A stretch of 33,609 nucleotides of DNA from DATDOR01 sp035512695 (GTDB lineage: Bacteria > Chloroflexota > Anaerolineae > Anaerolineales > JABWBV01), in contig DATKDL010000196.1 of NCBI GenBank assembly GCA_035512695.1, positions 1 to 33,609 on the forward strand. The letters run 5' to 3'. The notes beneath the pieces are model-generated. The model had not been told where the DNA came from and did not search any database. It saw only the letters and a list, made by a program, of their open reading frames with translations. Below, one piece after another: positions 7,654 to 14,934 of this stretch. Each line of letters begins with the position of its first letter. Position 1 is the stretch's first letter. The translations under genes and the position numbers were made by a program.

Positions 7654-8013
7654 CTAAGTTAGCCGTTTCATACGATCGATTTCGACACCGACGGATTCGG
7701 CAAACCGTACCGCGCCGGGCTTTTCGACCCGGACCCGAACGCGGTCAGCCCGCTCGGTTTCCAGGGCCGCCTCGGCGATAGCCTCTGCGAGCGCTTCGAC
7801 CGTGCGTTTGCCAGACCCCTCCGCAAGGGCGATTGCTTTTTTAGCCACCGTGCGATAATTGACCGTGTGGTCGATGTCGTCGCTTTCGCCCGCGCGCCGC
7901 AGATCGGCCTCGATCTCGATATTGATCAGGATGTCCTGTGGTTTCTCCCTCTCCCAATCGTTGACGCCGATGATGCCGCGGGCGAGCAGGTTTTTGATGA
8001 TGATTTTGTCCAT
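7654..8013 (-). CDS. folB: Dihydroneopterin aldolase
   Basis: 119 residues, the normal length. FolB converts 7,8-dihydroneopterin to 6-hydroxymethyl-7,8-dihydropterin plus glycolaldehyde in folate synthesis, in the cytoplasm, usually as an octamer. The sequence shows the family pattern: a GVNDWEREKPQDI start (pterin-site Glu), DDIDHTVNYRTV, KRTVEALAE with the conserved Glu, and VRVEKPGA with the active-site Lys. The ATG at 8013 (MDKIIIKN) is used because AAAGGA lies about 8 nt upstream; the longer open frame runs into the preceding dehydrogenase gene. It lies 11 bp after the SDR gene, in one operon. No other folate genes are in the window. Confidence 0.93.
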   Translation of the reverse strand: MDKIIIKNLLARGIIGVNDWEREKPQDILINIEIEADLRRAGESDDIDHTVNYRTVAKKAIALAEGSGKRTVEALAEAIAEAALETERADRVRVRVEKPGAVRFAESVGVEIDRMKRLT

Positions 8014-8024
8014 TTTTGATCCTT

Positions 8025-8813
8025 TTATGGAAACGAATTTACGACCCCACCATCGACCAGCAGCATGACCCCGGTGATATAGGACGCCGCCGGCGAGACG
8101 AGAAAGCACGCCGCCCGGGCAAATTCATCCGGTGTACCCATCCGGCCCAGTGGGATCTGTCCGGTGATCAGGGCTTTTTCTTCCTCCTCCGTGGTTCCAC
8201 CGGCCTGGGCGCGGCCGCGCATCAACTGGGTGACCCGGTCCGTTTGAGTCCAACCAGGCAGGATCGAGTTGATCCGGATCCCATCCTGCCCAAGTTCCCG
8301 GGCAAGGGATTTGGTCAAGGCCGCCGTTGCGGCCCGGACGGTGTTGGATAGGACCAGGTTGTCCAGCGGTTGGCGGACGGTGAAAGAGGTCACGGACAGG
8401 ATTGCCGGGGTATCCGACCGGCGCAGGTGGGGGAGGGCAGCCCGGATCAGGCGGACGTGCACCAGGAAAGAGAGTTCGACGGCGGCGTCCCAGGCGTCGT
8501 CGTCAAATTTCTCGAACGGACCTACCGGCGGCCCACCGGCGTTGGCGACCAGGATGTCAAGCCCGCCGAAAGCGTCGGCAGCTGCGGCGACCAGGTGCCC
8601 GGGAGTTTCCCGGTGGGTCAGATCGCCCGGAAAACCGACCGTTGCGCCGGCGCTCCCGTTGAGCTCGGCCACCGCGGCTGCCAGCCTGTCGGGGTCGCGC
8701 CCATTCAGGGCGACATGGGCGCCTTCCTGCGCCAACAGGCCGGCGACTGCAAAACCGAGTCCCTTTGAAGAGCCGGTGACCAGGGCGCGTTTTCCGTTCA
8801 GGTTCAGTTCCAT
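8025..8813 (-). CDS. Short-chain dehydrogenase/reductase family protein with altered YxxxK site
   Basis: 262 residues with a Rossmann fold of the classical SDR type. TGSSKGLG (residues 14-21) is the glycine-rich cofactor loop, NGRD follows beta-2 and suggests NADP preference, and NAGG lies at 91-94. The C-terminal LPGWTQTDR and ITGVMLLVDGGV segments are typical of FabG-like reductases. The active site is not typical: Ser143 fits the catalytic Ser, but the YxxxK motif reads S-N-T-V-R (Ser156 and Arg160). I recall a divergent SDR group with an LSN.xRA segment here, so this is probably a family trait and not damage. The substrate is unknown. The place next to folB could hint at pterin metabolism, but this is weak. 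Confidence 0.85.
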   Translation of the reverse strand: MELNLNGKRALVTGSSKGLGFAVAGLLAQEGAHVALNGRDPDRLAAAVAELNGSAGATVGFPGDLTHRETPGHLVAAAADAFGGLDILVANAGGPPVGPFEKFDDDAWDAAVELSFLVHVRLIRAALPHLRRSDTPAILSVTSFTVRQPLDNLVLSNTVRAATAALTKSLARELGQDGIRINSILPGWTQTDRVTQLMRGRAQAGGTTEEEEKALITGQIPLGRMGTPDEFARAACFLVSPAASYITGVMLLVDGGVVNSFP

Positions 8814-8899
8814 CCGGTGACAACCTCGATTTGCTCGTCGACGAGGACAGGGTCGGGCGGATCGTCCTCGATCCAGACGATGATTTTTTCGACGATCAT
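8804..8899 (-). CDS. Small ORF, 31 codons, unknown function
   Basis: On the minus strand ATG at 8899 opens a 31-codon frame: MIVEKIIVWIEDDPPDPV, then a short acidic part ending TGWN. It is preceded by GGAAGGTGG about 6 nt upstream and by a TATACT hexamer at 8920-8915. The frame ends 10 bp inside the SDR gene, so the two could be translationally coupled. The peptide is acidic, with a hydrophobic start. I recognise no family. It may be a genuine small protein or a leader peptide of the SDR-folB operon; chance cannot be excluded. Confidence 0.45.
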   Translation of the reverse strand: MIVEKIIVWIEDDPPDPVLVDEQIEVVTGWN

Positions 8900-8916
8900 A
8901 ACACCACCTTCCAAAG

Positions 8917-8922
8917 TATAAT
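8917..8922 (+). promoter_or_regulatory. -10 box of the DUF4230 gene (leaderless)
   Basis: TATAAT ends 7 nt before the ATG at 8930, so transcription would start at the start codon itself. No Shine-Dalgarno sequence fits the gap. It overlaps the minus-strand TATACT (8920-8915) of the divergent small ORF, giving face-to-face -10 elements. Confidence 0.55.
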
Positions 8923-8929
8923 TGGCGTC

Positions 8930-9604
8930 ATGGATAATTCAAGGGGCTGGGCGCTCGTGATCGGAATCCTTGCCATCCTGGCGTTTGGGATGTTTATGAT
9001 CGTATCGACGATCCGCGCGCTCGGAGAACAAGCGCTCGCCCCGGTACAGCGATTTGAGGATGTCGGCGATACGATCGGGACACAGGTCGCGGACGTCCTG
9101 AACCCGACGGCGACGGTCCTCCCGGACCCGGTTGCCATCGTCCACGACGTGCGCACCCTGGCGCGTTTCGAAACGGTCCAGTATTCGATCGAGCGGGTCA
9201 TCACCGCGGAGAGCGGGCAGAACATCTTCAGCGGCCTGTTCGGCGACCGGCTGCTGTTCGTGGCGCACGGCATCGTGATCGCCGGCGTCGATATGCAGAA
9301 GCTTCAGCCGGAGGACCTTCGCCTGGAAAACGGCGTGCTCTACGTCCGCCTGCCGCCGCCAGAGATCTTCATTGCTACACTCGATAATGAGAAGTCCTAC
9401 GTTTACGATCGGGACACCGGCCTCCTTTCAAAGGGCAACGTGGATCTTGAGACCGAAGCACGGCGGGTCGCCGAAGAGTCGATCGCCGAAGCTGCCCTCG
9501 AAGACGGTATCCTCGAAACCGCCCGGCGGAACGCCGAATTGTTTTTCTCGCTGCTCTTTCGGGATCTCGGCTACCCGGCCGTGATCTTCGAGCCGGTGGA
9601 GTGA
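8930..9604 (+). CDS. DUF4230 family membrane-anchored protein
   Basis: 224 residues. One N-terminal membrane span (~residues 6-27) is followed by a linker of about 45 residues and a DUF4230 domain. The landmarks of that family are LARFETVQYSIERVI, GDRLLFVAHGIVIAGVDM, VRLPPPEIF, KSYVYDRDTGLL, and a C-terminal helix with EARRVAEESIAEAALEDGIL. The family's function is not known to me. Members are anchored proteins with the domain outside the cytoplasm, and the sequence fits that. The start at 8930 is chosen because it lies at the expected transcript start below a perfect TATAAT; the open frame extends 33 codons further upstream through the promoter. It converges on the lipM-type gene with an 11-bp gap. 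Confidence 0.82.
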   Translation: MDNSRGWALVIGILAILAFGMFMIVSTIRALGEQALAPVQRFEDVGDTIGTQVADVLNPTATVLPDPVAIVHDVRTLARFETVQYSIERVITAESGQNIFSGLFGDRLLFVAHGIVIAGVDMQKLQPEDLRLENGVLYVRLPPPEIFIATLDNEKSYVYDRDTGLLSKGNVDLETEARRVAEESIAEAALEDGILETARRNAELFFSLLFRDLGYPAVIFEPVE

Positions 9605-9615
9605 TTGCTCGGTCG

Positions 9616-10440
9616 TCAATAACGCCGGCGTGTCCAGTCCCGGTTCCCGTACTTCGTACTTTGCCACGCAATTGCGGACTGCCGCTCGCCCGGTGACAGT
9701 TCTAAGTCCTCCGTGCAGATCCCCAACGCCTGTATAAATCCGCCCCGGACCGCCTCGGCGGCTTCTTCCCATGCGACCCGGCGACCCAGCACCGCTTCGA
9801 CCGTCGTTGCCTTTCCCGGAACGCGTTTTGCTGCTGCGGTCCGATCCTCGGGCGTCTCAAAAGCCAGGGCGCCGGCGATCCGGGCCAGGTCGCCATGGAG
9901 CGGGATCGTCCCGTGCTGCAAGACGCCGCCTCGCCGCCGGACCTGCGCACTCCCGACCAGCTTGCGTCCCTCCCAGGTGATTTCCCAATCGGATGGGACC
10001 TCGAAACAGACCGGTCCCGGCGAGTTTTCAACCCGCTCGTAGCGTTCCCGGGTGACCGCCGGCACGGCCAAATTTTCCAGCCCGGCCAGCAGCGCCGCGG
10101 CGATGCGTCGATAACTTTGCAGCACACCGCCTTGCATCAGCGGGTGATCATCCGCCGCCGCGACCGAGTAAGTCAGTTCGTCGACGTGCAGGATCGCCTT
10201 GCCGCCCGTCGGCCTGCGGACGACGTCCCAGCCGTGCGCTAACAGCCCGGCTTCGTCGACCTCCCTGTAGCGCTGCCCGTATCCGAGCGACAGGCAGGCC
10301 GGCTCCCAGCGGTATAAGCGCAGCGTCGGCGGTGATGCGCCGGCCGAGACGGCCTCGAGGATCGCCTCGTCCACGGCCATGTTCCAGGCGCCCGGAGAGG
10401 GTGGATCGAGGAGGATGCGCCATGGGGTGGTGTCTTCCAT
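9616..10440 (-). CDS. LipM-type octanoyltransferase (lipoate-protein ligase A fold)
   Basis: 274 residues of the BPL/LplA fold. The N-terminal half has NMAVDEAILEA, LRLYRWEPACLSLGYGQ and the ligand-binding RRPTGGKAILH motif. Cys145 in PVCFEVPSDWEI and Lys160 in GRKLVGSAQ match the positions used by Bacillus LipM, which moves octanoyl from acyl carrier protein to GcvH or E2 lipoyl domains. Ligases lack that Cys, so the octanoyltransferase reading is preferred. In the RR.TGG motif the usual third Gly is Lys (GGK), a small departure. The gene stands alone between convergent and divergent neighbours. It has a strong promoter whose transcript should begin at the ATG. Confidence 0.85.
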   Translation of the reverse strand: MEDTTPWRILLDPPSPGAWNMAVDEAILEAVSAGASPPTLRLYRWEPACLSLGYGQRYREVDEAGLLAHGWDVVRRPTGGKAILHVDELTYSVAAADDHPLMQGGVLQSYRRIAAALLAGLENLAVPAVTRERYERVENSPGPVCFEVPSDWEITWEGRKLVGSAQVRRRGGVLQHGTIPLHGDLARIAGALAFETPEDRTAAAKRVPGKATTVEAVLGRRVAWEEAAEAVRGGFIQALGICTEDLELSPGERQSAIAWQSTKYGNRDWTRRRY

Positions 10441-10446
10441 TCTGGT

Positions 10447-10474
10447 ATTTTAGCCGATCGAAAACCCCTGTCTA
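10447..10474 (-). promoter_or_regulatory. Leaderless promoter of the octanoyltransferase gene
   Basis: Minus strand: TAGACA (10474-10469), a 16-bp spacer, TAAAAT (10452-10447), then 6 nt to the ATG at 10440. The expected +1 coincides with the start codon. There is no room for a ribosome binding site. Confidence 0.65.
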
Positions 10475-10491
10475 CGCATGCACGCATCTAT

Positions 10492-10497
10492 TATGAT
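10492..10497 (+). promoter_or_regulatory. Putative -10 box of the GH42 gene
   Basis: TATGAT lies 6 nt before the ATG at 10504; TATTAT, 3 nt upstream, is an alternative. No Shine-Dalgarno sequence and no clear -35 are visible. The 63-bp gap thus holds two divergent promoters, both apparently leaderless. Confidence 0.4.
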
Positions 10498-10503
10498 TAC
10501 ACC

Positions 10504-12549
10504 ATGACCGCTCCCCGCAGGTCCCCCCTCTTTTCTCGCCTGTGGCACGGTGCCGATTACAACTACGAACAGTGGCTCGATTATCCCGAGGTGCTCGCCG
10601 AGGATTTTCGCCTGATGCGGCTTGCCGGGTGCACGGCCATGTCGGTGGGGATCTTCTCATGGGCTGTGCTCGAACCCGTCGACGGCGAGTACACGTTCGA
10701 ATGGCTGGATGGCCTGATGGACGAGCTGGATCGGAATGGGATCAAAGCGATCCTGGCGACGCCCAGCGCAGCCCATCCGGCCTGGCTTTCAAAGCAATCC
10801 CCCGAAGTCCTGCGGGTCGATCGGGAAGGCCGCCGGATGCCGCACCGCCACAGGCAGAACTTCTGCTGGACCGCTCCCGTTTTCCGGGAAAAAATCACTG
10901 CGATCAATACCAGGCTCGCAGATCGTTATAAGGACCACCCGGCATTGCTGCTCTGGCACGTCTCGAACGAGTACCCGTCCACGCCGTGCTACTGCACGAC
11001 CTGCCTGGAAGGGTTCCGAAGTTGGCTGAAGGCGCGCTACGGAGACCTGGACAAGCTCAACCACGCCTGGTGGGCCACTTTCTGGAGCCACCGTTTCACG
11101 GACTGGGAAGAGATCGAACCGGTCGACCCGTCGAGCAACGGGATGATGCTGGATTGGAAACGCTACAACAGCGATCAGGCCCTGGACTTCTTCCTGCACG
11201 AGGCCGCTCCGCTCCGCCGGATCGCTCCGGATATTCCTGTCACGACCAATTTCATGGCTTCGGACGTCGGCCTGGATTATTGGAAATTCGCCGAGCACGT
11301 CGATCTGGTCAGCTGGGACAGCTACCCGGAATGGCACGTCGGCGACGACGTTCAGACGGCGATCAAGACCGCATTTTTCCACGATATGCACCGGGGATAC
11401 AAGGACGGCCAACCCTTTTACCTGATCGAGTCTTCACCCAGCCAGACCAACTGGCAACCGCTCAGCCGGCTGAAACGCCCGGGCCTGCTCAATCTGGCCT
11501 GCGCGCAGGCCCTCGCTCACGGCGCGATGGGGGTGAACTATTTCCAATGGCGGCAGAGCCGCGGCGGGGAGGAAAAGTTCCACGGCGCCGTCGTCGGGCA
11601 CCGCGGCGGGGAGGGCGCCCGGGTTTTCAAGGATGTGGTCGAGGTCGGCGAGATGCTGGCTGGGTTGGCGGACCTGGCCGCAGCGCGTACGCCGGCCCGC
11701 GTCGCCCTGGTTTACGATTACGAAAACGAATGGGCGCTGAACCTGGCCTACCTGCCGCGCAAGGCTTTCAAGGAATACCAGGGGGTCTGCATCGAACACT
11801 ACGCCAACTTCTGGCGGATGGGGATCCCCATCGACCTGATCAGCGGGCGCGGCGGTCTGGGTGGGTATGCCCTGGTCCTGGCGCCGATGCTCCACCTGGT
11901 CGCCCCGGAAACGGCGGCCCGGTTGGCGGAGTTTGTCCGCTCCGGCGGCACGCTGGTCACCACCTTTCTGACCGGTTGGGTCGGCGAGAGCGATCTCGTC
12001 CACCTGGGCGGCTATCCGGCTCCGCTCGGCGAGATGCTCGGGACCGACATGGTCGAGTTTGACACGTTCGGCGCCGGCCAGGGCGTCTCGATCGAACCCG
12101 CCCCGGGAAATTCGCTGGGTCTTACCGAGACTGCGACCGCCGGGCGATACGCCGAACTGCTCGCACCCACGTCCGCAGAACCGCTGGCCGTGTACGGGGG
12201 CGAGTTCTACCGGGGAGTCCCGGCGGTGACCGCCAACCGGTACGGCGCCGGTACGGCTTACCATCTCGGCGCTTACACGGACGAAGCCTTCCTTGCACAC
12301 TTCTACCATCGTTTGTCGACCCGCCTGGCGCTCGAGATCGGACCGGTCCATGATCTGCCCGATGGGGTGACCACGCGCGTGCGCGAGATCGATGGGAAGC
12401 GATACCTGTTTGCGATGAACTTCAAATCGAATTCGCAAACCATCCACCTGGAAGAAGGAACCTGGTCACCGATCGCCGGTGGTGAGCCGGTAGGGGTGGT
12501 AACACTGGAGGGTTTTGGTATAAAGGTATTCACCAATGGTTCTTCTTAA
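10504..12549 (+). CDS. GH42 beta-galactosidase
   Basis: 681 residues, the usual GH42 length, without a signal peptide, so intracellular. It hydrolyses terminal beta-galactosyl residues, probably galacto-oligosaccharides released from galactan. The N-terminal TIM barrel starts with GADYNYEQWLDYPEVLAEDFRLMRLAG. The acid/base is Glu156 in LWHVSNEYP, and the nucleophile is Glu309 in YLIESSPSQTNWQP. The Cys cluster of zinc-binding GH42 enzymes is present: one Cys in RQNFCWTA and three in CYCTTC. A trimerisation domain (APMLHLVAPETAARL, FVRSGGTLVTTF) and a small C-terminal beta domain follow. It overlaps the GH53 gene by 14 bp, so the two are co-expressed. Confidence 0.95.
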   Translation: MTAPRRSPLFSRLWHGADYNYEQWLDYPEVLAEDFRLMRLAGCTAMSVGIFSWAVLEPVDGEYTFEWLDGLMDELDRNGIKAILATPSAAHPAWLSKQSPEVLRVDREGRRMPHRHRQNFCWTAPVFREKITAINTRLADRYKDHPALLLWHVSNEYPSTPCYCTTCLEGFRSWLKARYGDLDKLNHAWWATFWSHRFTDWEEIEPVDPSSNGMMLDWKRYNSDQALDFFLHEAAPLRRIAPDIPVTTNFMASDVGLDYWKFAEHVDLVSWDSYPEWHVGDDVQTAIKTAFFHDMHRGYKDGQPFYLIESSPSQTNWQPLSRLKRPGLLNLACAQALAHGAMGVNYFQWRQSRGGEEKFHGAVVGHRGGEGARVFKDVVEVGEMLAGLADLAAARTPARVALVYDYENEWALNLAYLPRKAFKEYQGVCIEHYANFWRMGIPIDLISGRGGLGGYALVLAPMLHLVAPETAARLAEFVRSGGTLVTTFLTGWVGESDLVHLGGYPAPLGEMLGTDMVEFDTFGAGQGVSIEPAPGNSLGLTETATAGRYAELLAPTSAEPLAVYGGEFYRGVPAVTANRYGAGTAYHLGAYTDEAFLAHFYHRLSTRLALEIGPVHDLPDGVTTRVREIDGKRYLFAMNFKSNSQTIHLEEGTWSPIAGGEPVGVVTLEGFGIKVFTNGSS

Positions 12550-14194
12550 ACGTCCACCGTCGATTCCCCGCGCAGCTGCCCTGACTCTGCTGGCCGTGTT
12601 GGCCGCCTGTTCGCCGTCCGCTGTCGCGACACAAGTACCCCCTGCGGCGCAGATCGCCACCCCCGAGACTCAAATGACTTCGAATCCCAATGACCTGCCC
12701 GAATCAACCGCCGCCCCCGCCGTTCCGATCGCCACTCCCGAACCGGTCGCGATCGATCTCGCCAACCCGAGTTTTGAGGAGGGCCATACCGGCTGGATCT
12801 CGGCCGGCAGCGGGGAAGCCCTCCTCGAGTCAGGCGGTCATGAAAGCGAGACCCGGCTGACACATCAAGGGGAGGGTGAATTCCGTTTGGAGACCACCCT
12901 GGCTTTGAGCGGTCTTTCGGATGGTTGGGTTACGCTGCGCGGTTGGGCGCGGTCCAGCGGTGGACAAGATGAGGTCTTTGCAGCGTTGGCGTGCGGCGCA
13001 GAAGAGCGGCGGGTCCACATCCCGTCCACCCTGCCGGGCTATCGCTGGATCAATTTCGTCGTTTCGCTGGAGGTGACCGGCGGATCCTGCACGATCCGGC
13101 TGGTCACCGACGGGAACGCCGGATCCTGGACCAGCTTCGACGATTTTACGCTGCTGACCGGTCGGTCCGCCCTTTCGATTCTCGGGGCGGATATTTCCAG
13201 CCTGAGCAAATCGGAGGACTTCGGGGGGATGTACCGCGATCCCGATGGGACCGCCGGCGACGCCCTTGCGATCATGAAATCGCACGGGTTGAACTATGCC
13301 CGCCTGCGGGTCTTTTTCGATCCGGCAGACGGTTATCACAACAAAGATAAGCTGCTCGAGATGGCCGTCCGGCTCAAGGAGCAGGGGATCGGATTGCTGG
13401 TGGACTTCCATTATTCGGACAACTGGGCGGACCCCGGGAAACAGAACAAGCCGGCTGCTTGGGAGGACCTGGATTTCGAAGCCCTCAAACAGGCATTGTA
13501 TGACCACACGTATGACGTTTGCAGCGCGCTGGTGCAGCAGGGGACGCCGCCGCAAATGGTCCAGGTCGGGAACGAGATCAATGCCGGGATGCTCTGGCCG
13601 GACGCCATGTACGACCAGATGGATAACCTGGCGGACCTGCTAAAGACCGGCTACCAGGCGGTCAAGGACTGCTCACCGGATACGCTCGTCATGCTGCATA
13701 TCGCCGAAGGCGGCGACAACGAACTGGCCAAGTGGTGGTTTGGAAATATCACCGGGCGCGACGTACCATTCGACCTGATCGGGATCTCGTATTACCCGTT
13801 CTGGCATGGCACGCTGGCCGAGCTGCAGTTCAATCTGAACGATATCTCGACCCGCTATGAAAAGGACGTTGTCGTGGTCGAGACAGCATATGGCTTCACG
13901 ACCGAAAACGGCGATTTCCTGGCGAACATTTTCGGTCCGGACATGGAAACGCCGGGGTATCCGATCAGCCCGGCAGGCCAGGCCGCCTTCATGCGGGACG
14001 TGATGGCCGTCGTCCGCGCCGTGCCAAACGGACGCGGTCTCGGTGTTTTCTACTGGGATGCAACCTGGACCGCAGTAGAAGGGAACGGTTGGGATAACAT
14101 GGACCCCTCTTCGGGCAATGCCTGGGAAAACCAGGCGCTGTTTGATTACGAAGGCATCATCCTGCCGGCGTTTGATGCATATCTTTTCCCATAA
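12536..14194 (+). CDS. GH53 arabinogalactan endo-beta-1,4-galactanase lipoprotein
   Basis: 552 residues. The signal peptide ends in a lipobox (LLAVLAAC), so the enzyme is exported and lipid-anchored. A Pro/Thr linker leads to a beta-sandwich of ~135 residues (NPSFEEGHTGWIS ... FDDFTLLTG) that looks like a CBM4/9-type carbohydrate-binding module. The GH53 barrel follows: LGADISSLSKSEDFGGMYRD, NYARLRVFFDP, VDFHYSDNWADPGKQ. The acid/base is Glu347 in QVGNEINAG, and the nucleophile is Glu449 in VVVVETAYGF. It cuts beta-1,4-galactan side chains of pectin at the cell surface, and the co-transcribed GH42 enzyme would finish the products inside. AAAGG about 9 nt before the ATG supports the start. A strong terminator closes the unit. 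Confidence 0.94.
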   Translation: MVLLKRPPSIPRAAALTLLAVLAACSPSAVATQVPPAAQIATPETQMTSNPNDLPESTAAPAVPIATPEPVAIDLANPSFEEGHTGWISAGSGEALLESGGHESETRLTHQGEGEFRLETTLALSGLSDGWVTLRGWARSSGGQDEVFAALACGAEERRVHIPSTLPGYRWINFVVSLEVTGGSCTIRLVTDGNAGSWTSFDDFTLLTGRSALSILGADISSLSKSEDFGGMYRDPDGTAGDALAIMKSHGLNYARLRVFFDPADGYHNKDKLLEMAVRLKEQGIGLLVDFHYSDNWADPGKQNKPAAWEDLDFEALKQALYDHTYDVCSALVQQGTPPQMVQVGNEINAGMLWPDAMYDQMDNLADLLKTGYQAVKDCSPDTLVMLHIAEGGDNELAKWWFGNITGRDVPFDLIGISYYPFWHGTLAELQFNLNDISTRYEKDVVVVETAYGFTTENGDFLANIFGPDMETPGYPISPAGQAAFMRDVMAVVRAVPNGRGLGVFYWDATWTAVEGNGWDNMDPSSGNAWENQALFDYEGIILPAFDAYLFP

Positions 14195-14208
14195 AGAAGT
14201 GAAAGGGA

Positions 14209-14264
14209 GAAGCCGATGGGCCGGCGGCGACGACAGCCGCCGCCGGCCCATCGGCTTCCTCTTT
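14209..14264 (+). terminator. Rho-independent terminator after the galactan operon
   Basis: A stem of at least 19 bp (14211-14229 with 14238-14256, AGCCGATGGGCCGG arm) with an 8-nt loop, extended 2 bp by GA/TC, then CCTCTTTT. It separates the galactanase gene from the MarR promoter. Confidence 0.85.
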
Positions 14265-14279
14265 TCGATTTACAAATCC

Positions 14280-14308
14280 TTGACAAAAGCGGAGAATCTG
14301 CATATAGT
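14280..14308 (+). promoter_or_regulatory. Promoter of the MarR gene
   Basis: TTGACA at 14280-14285, a 17-bp spacer, TATAGT at 14303-14308: the closest match to a consensus promoter in the window. Expected start near 14315. Confidence 0.75.
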
Positions 14309-14315
14309 TGCGTTA

Positions 14316-14335
14316 TCAACAGTTGAATTGTCAAC
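14316..14335. promoter_or_regulatory. Overlapping palindromes, likely MarR operator
   Basis: TCAAC-A-GTTGA (14316-14326) and GTTGA-ATTG-TCAAC (14322-14335) share the central half site, so three half sites lie in alternating orientation just at the transcript start. Position and symmetry fit autorepression by the adjacent MarR protein. Confidence 0.5.
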
Positions 14336-14351
14336 GATTTTTACAGGGTCC

Positions 14352-14798
14352 ATGGAAGACGAAGTGAGCTTGTACACCACCCTGAAGGAAATTTATTTTT
14401 CCATCGACAACGGGGATAGGCAGTTGCTAGAGGGCTATAATCTTTCCGTTCCCCGCTATTACCTCCTTAAACATATCGCAGAAAACCCGGGGATCACGCT
14501 CACCCAGCTGAGCAGCCTGATGATGACCGATAAGAGCAATATCACGCGACTGATCAAAAGCGTTGAACACGAGGGATACGTCCGCCGGCAAAAGCACGTG
14601 ACCGACGGCCGGGCGATCAGTCTGTACCTGACCGATTCGGGCCGAGTGCGGGTCGCTGAGGCGATCGACGCCCACGATGCGTTCACCACCGAGCGATTTT
14701 CCCGGATTCACGAACAAGCCAATGGAATACTACCCGAGCTGGTCGAAATCAAATCCATGCTGGAAAACCAGCTCATCAGCCGTAATGAGGCTGCTTGA
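14352..14798 (+). CDS. MarR family transcriptional regulator
   Basis: 148 residues, normal for MarR. The winged helix is clear: YYLLKHIAENPGITLTQLSSLMMTDKSNITRLIKSVEHEGYV is helix-turn-helix plus recognition helix, and RRQKHVTDGRAISLYLTDSGR is the wing with its conserved D-R. The flanking helices should form the dimer interface. The ATG at 14352 (MEDEVSLYT) fits the family length and lies about 37 nt below the promoter; the open frame upstream runs through the promoter and terminator. It probably binds the palindromes in its own leader. It stands 136 bp ahead of malE with no terminator between, so it may also control the maltodextrin operon, where a LacI protein would be more usual. Ligand unknown. 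Confidence 0.88.
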   Translation: MEDEVSLYTTLKEIYFSIDNGDRQLLEGYNLSVPRYYLLKHIAENPGITLTQLSSLMMTDKSNITRLIKSVEHEGYVRRQKHVTDGRAISLYLTDSGRVRVAEAIDAHDAFTTERFSRIHEQANGILPELVEIKSMLENQLISRNEAA

Positions 14799-14828
14799 AT
14801 TCCGAAGCACGAGAAAGGAGGTGCCCGC

Positions 14829-14870
14829 TTGAGCGGATATCCCGACACTCCTGGTCCAACCAAAATCTAA
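14829..14870 (+). other. Possible 13-codon leader ORF upstream of malE
   Basis: AAAGGAGGT is an excellent Shine-Dalgarno sequence with nothing else to serve. Eight bases on, TTG opens a 13-codon frame (SGYPDTPGPTKI after the start) ending TAA at 14868-14870. It could be a leader peptide. A chance SD-like string, or the remnant of a lost gene start, is also possible. Confidence 0.3.
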
Positions 14871-14886
14871 ACAACCGAGTGGTTTC

Positions 14887-14908
14887 CTGCCGCAAGGCGG
14901 CAGCCGCC
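14887..14908 (+). promoter_or_regulatory. Two mutually exclusive hairpins in the malE leader
   Basis: CTGCCGC (14887-14893) pairs with GCGGCAG (14897-14903), while GGCGGC (14896-14901) can pair with GCCGCC (14903-14908). The two stems share bases. The malE Shine-Dalgarno AGGAG is at 14921-14925. No T-tract follows, so any effect would be on translation or stability. The functional assignment is speculative. Confidence 0.3.
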
Positions 14909-14934
14909 GTACAATATCAAAGGAGTAAGTTGTA

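Noticed and set aside
14910..14915. TACAAT as a -10 box for malE
   Set aside because: A transcript starting about 7 nt later would remove the malE Shine-Dalgarno at 14921-14925, and no -35 is present.
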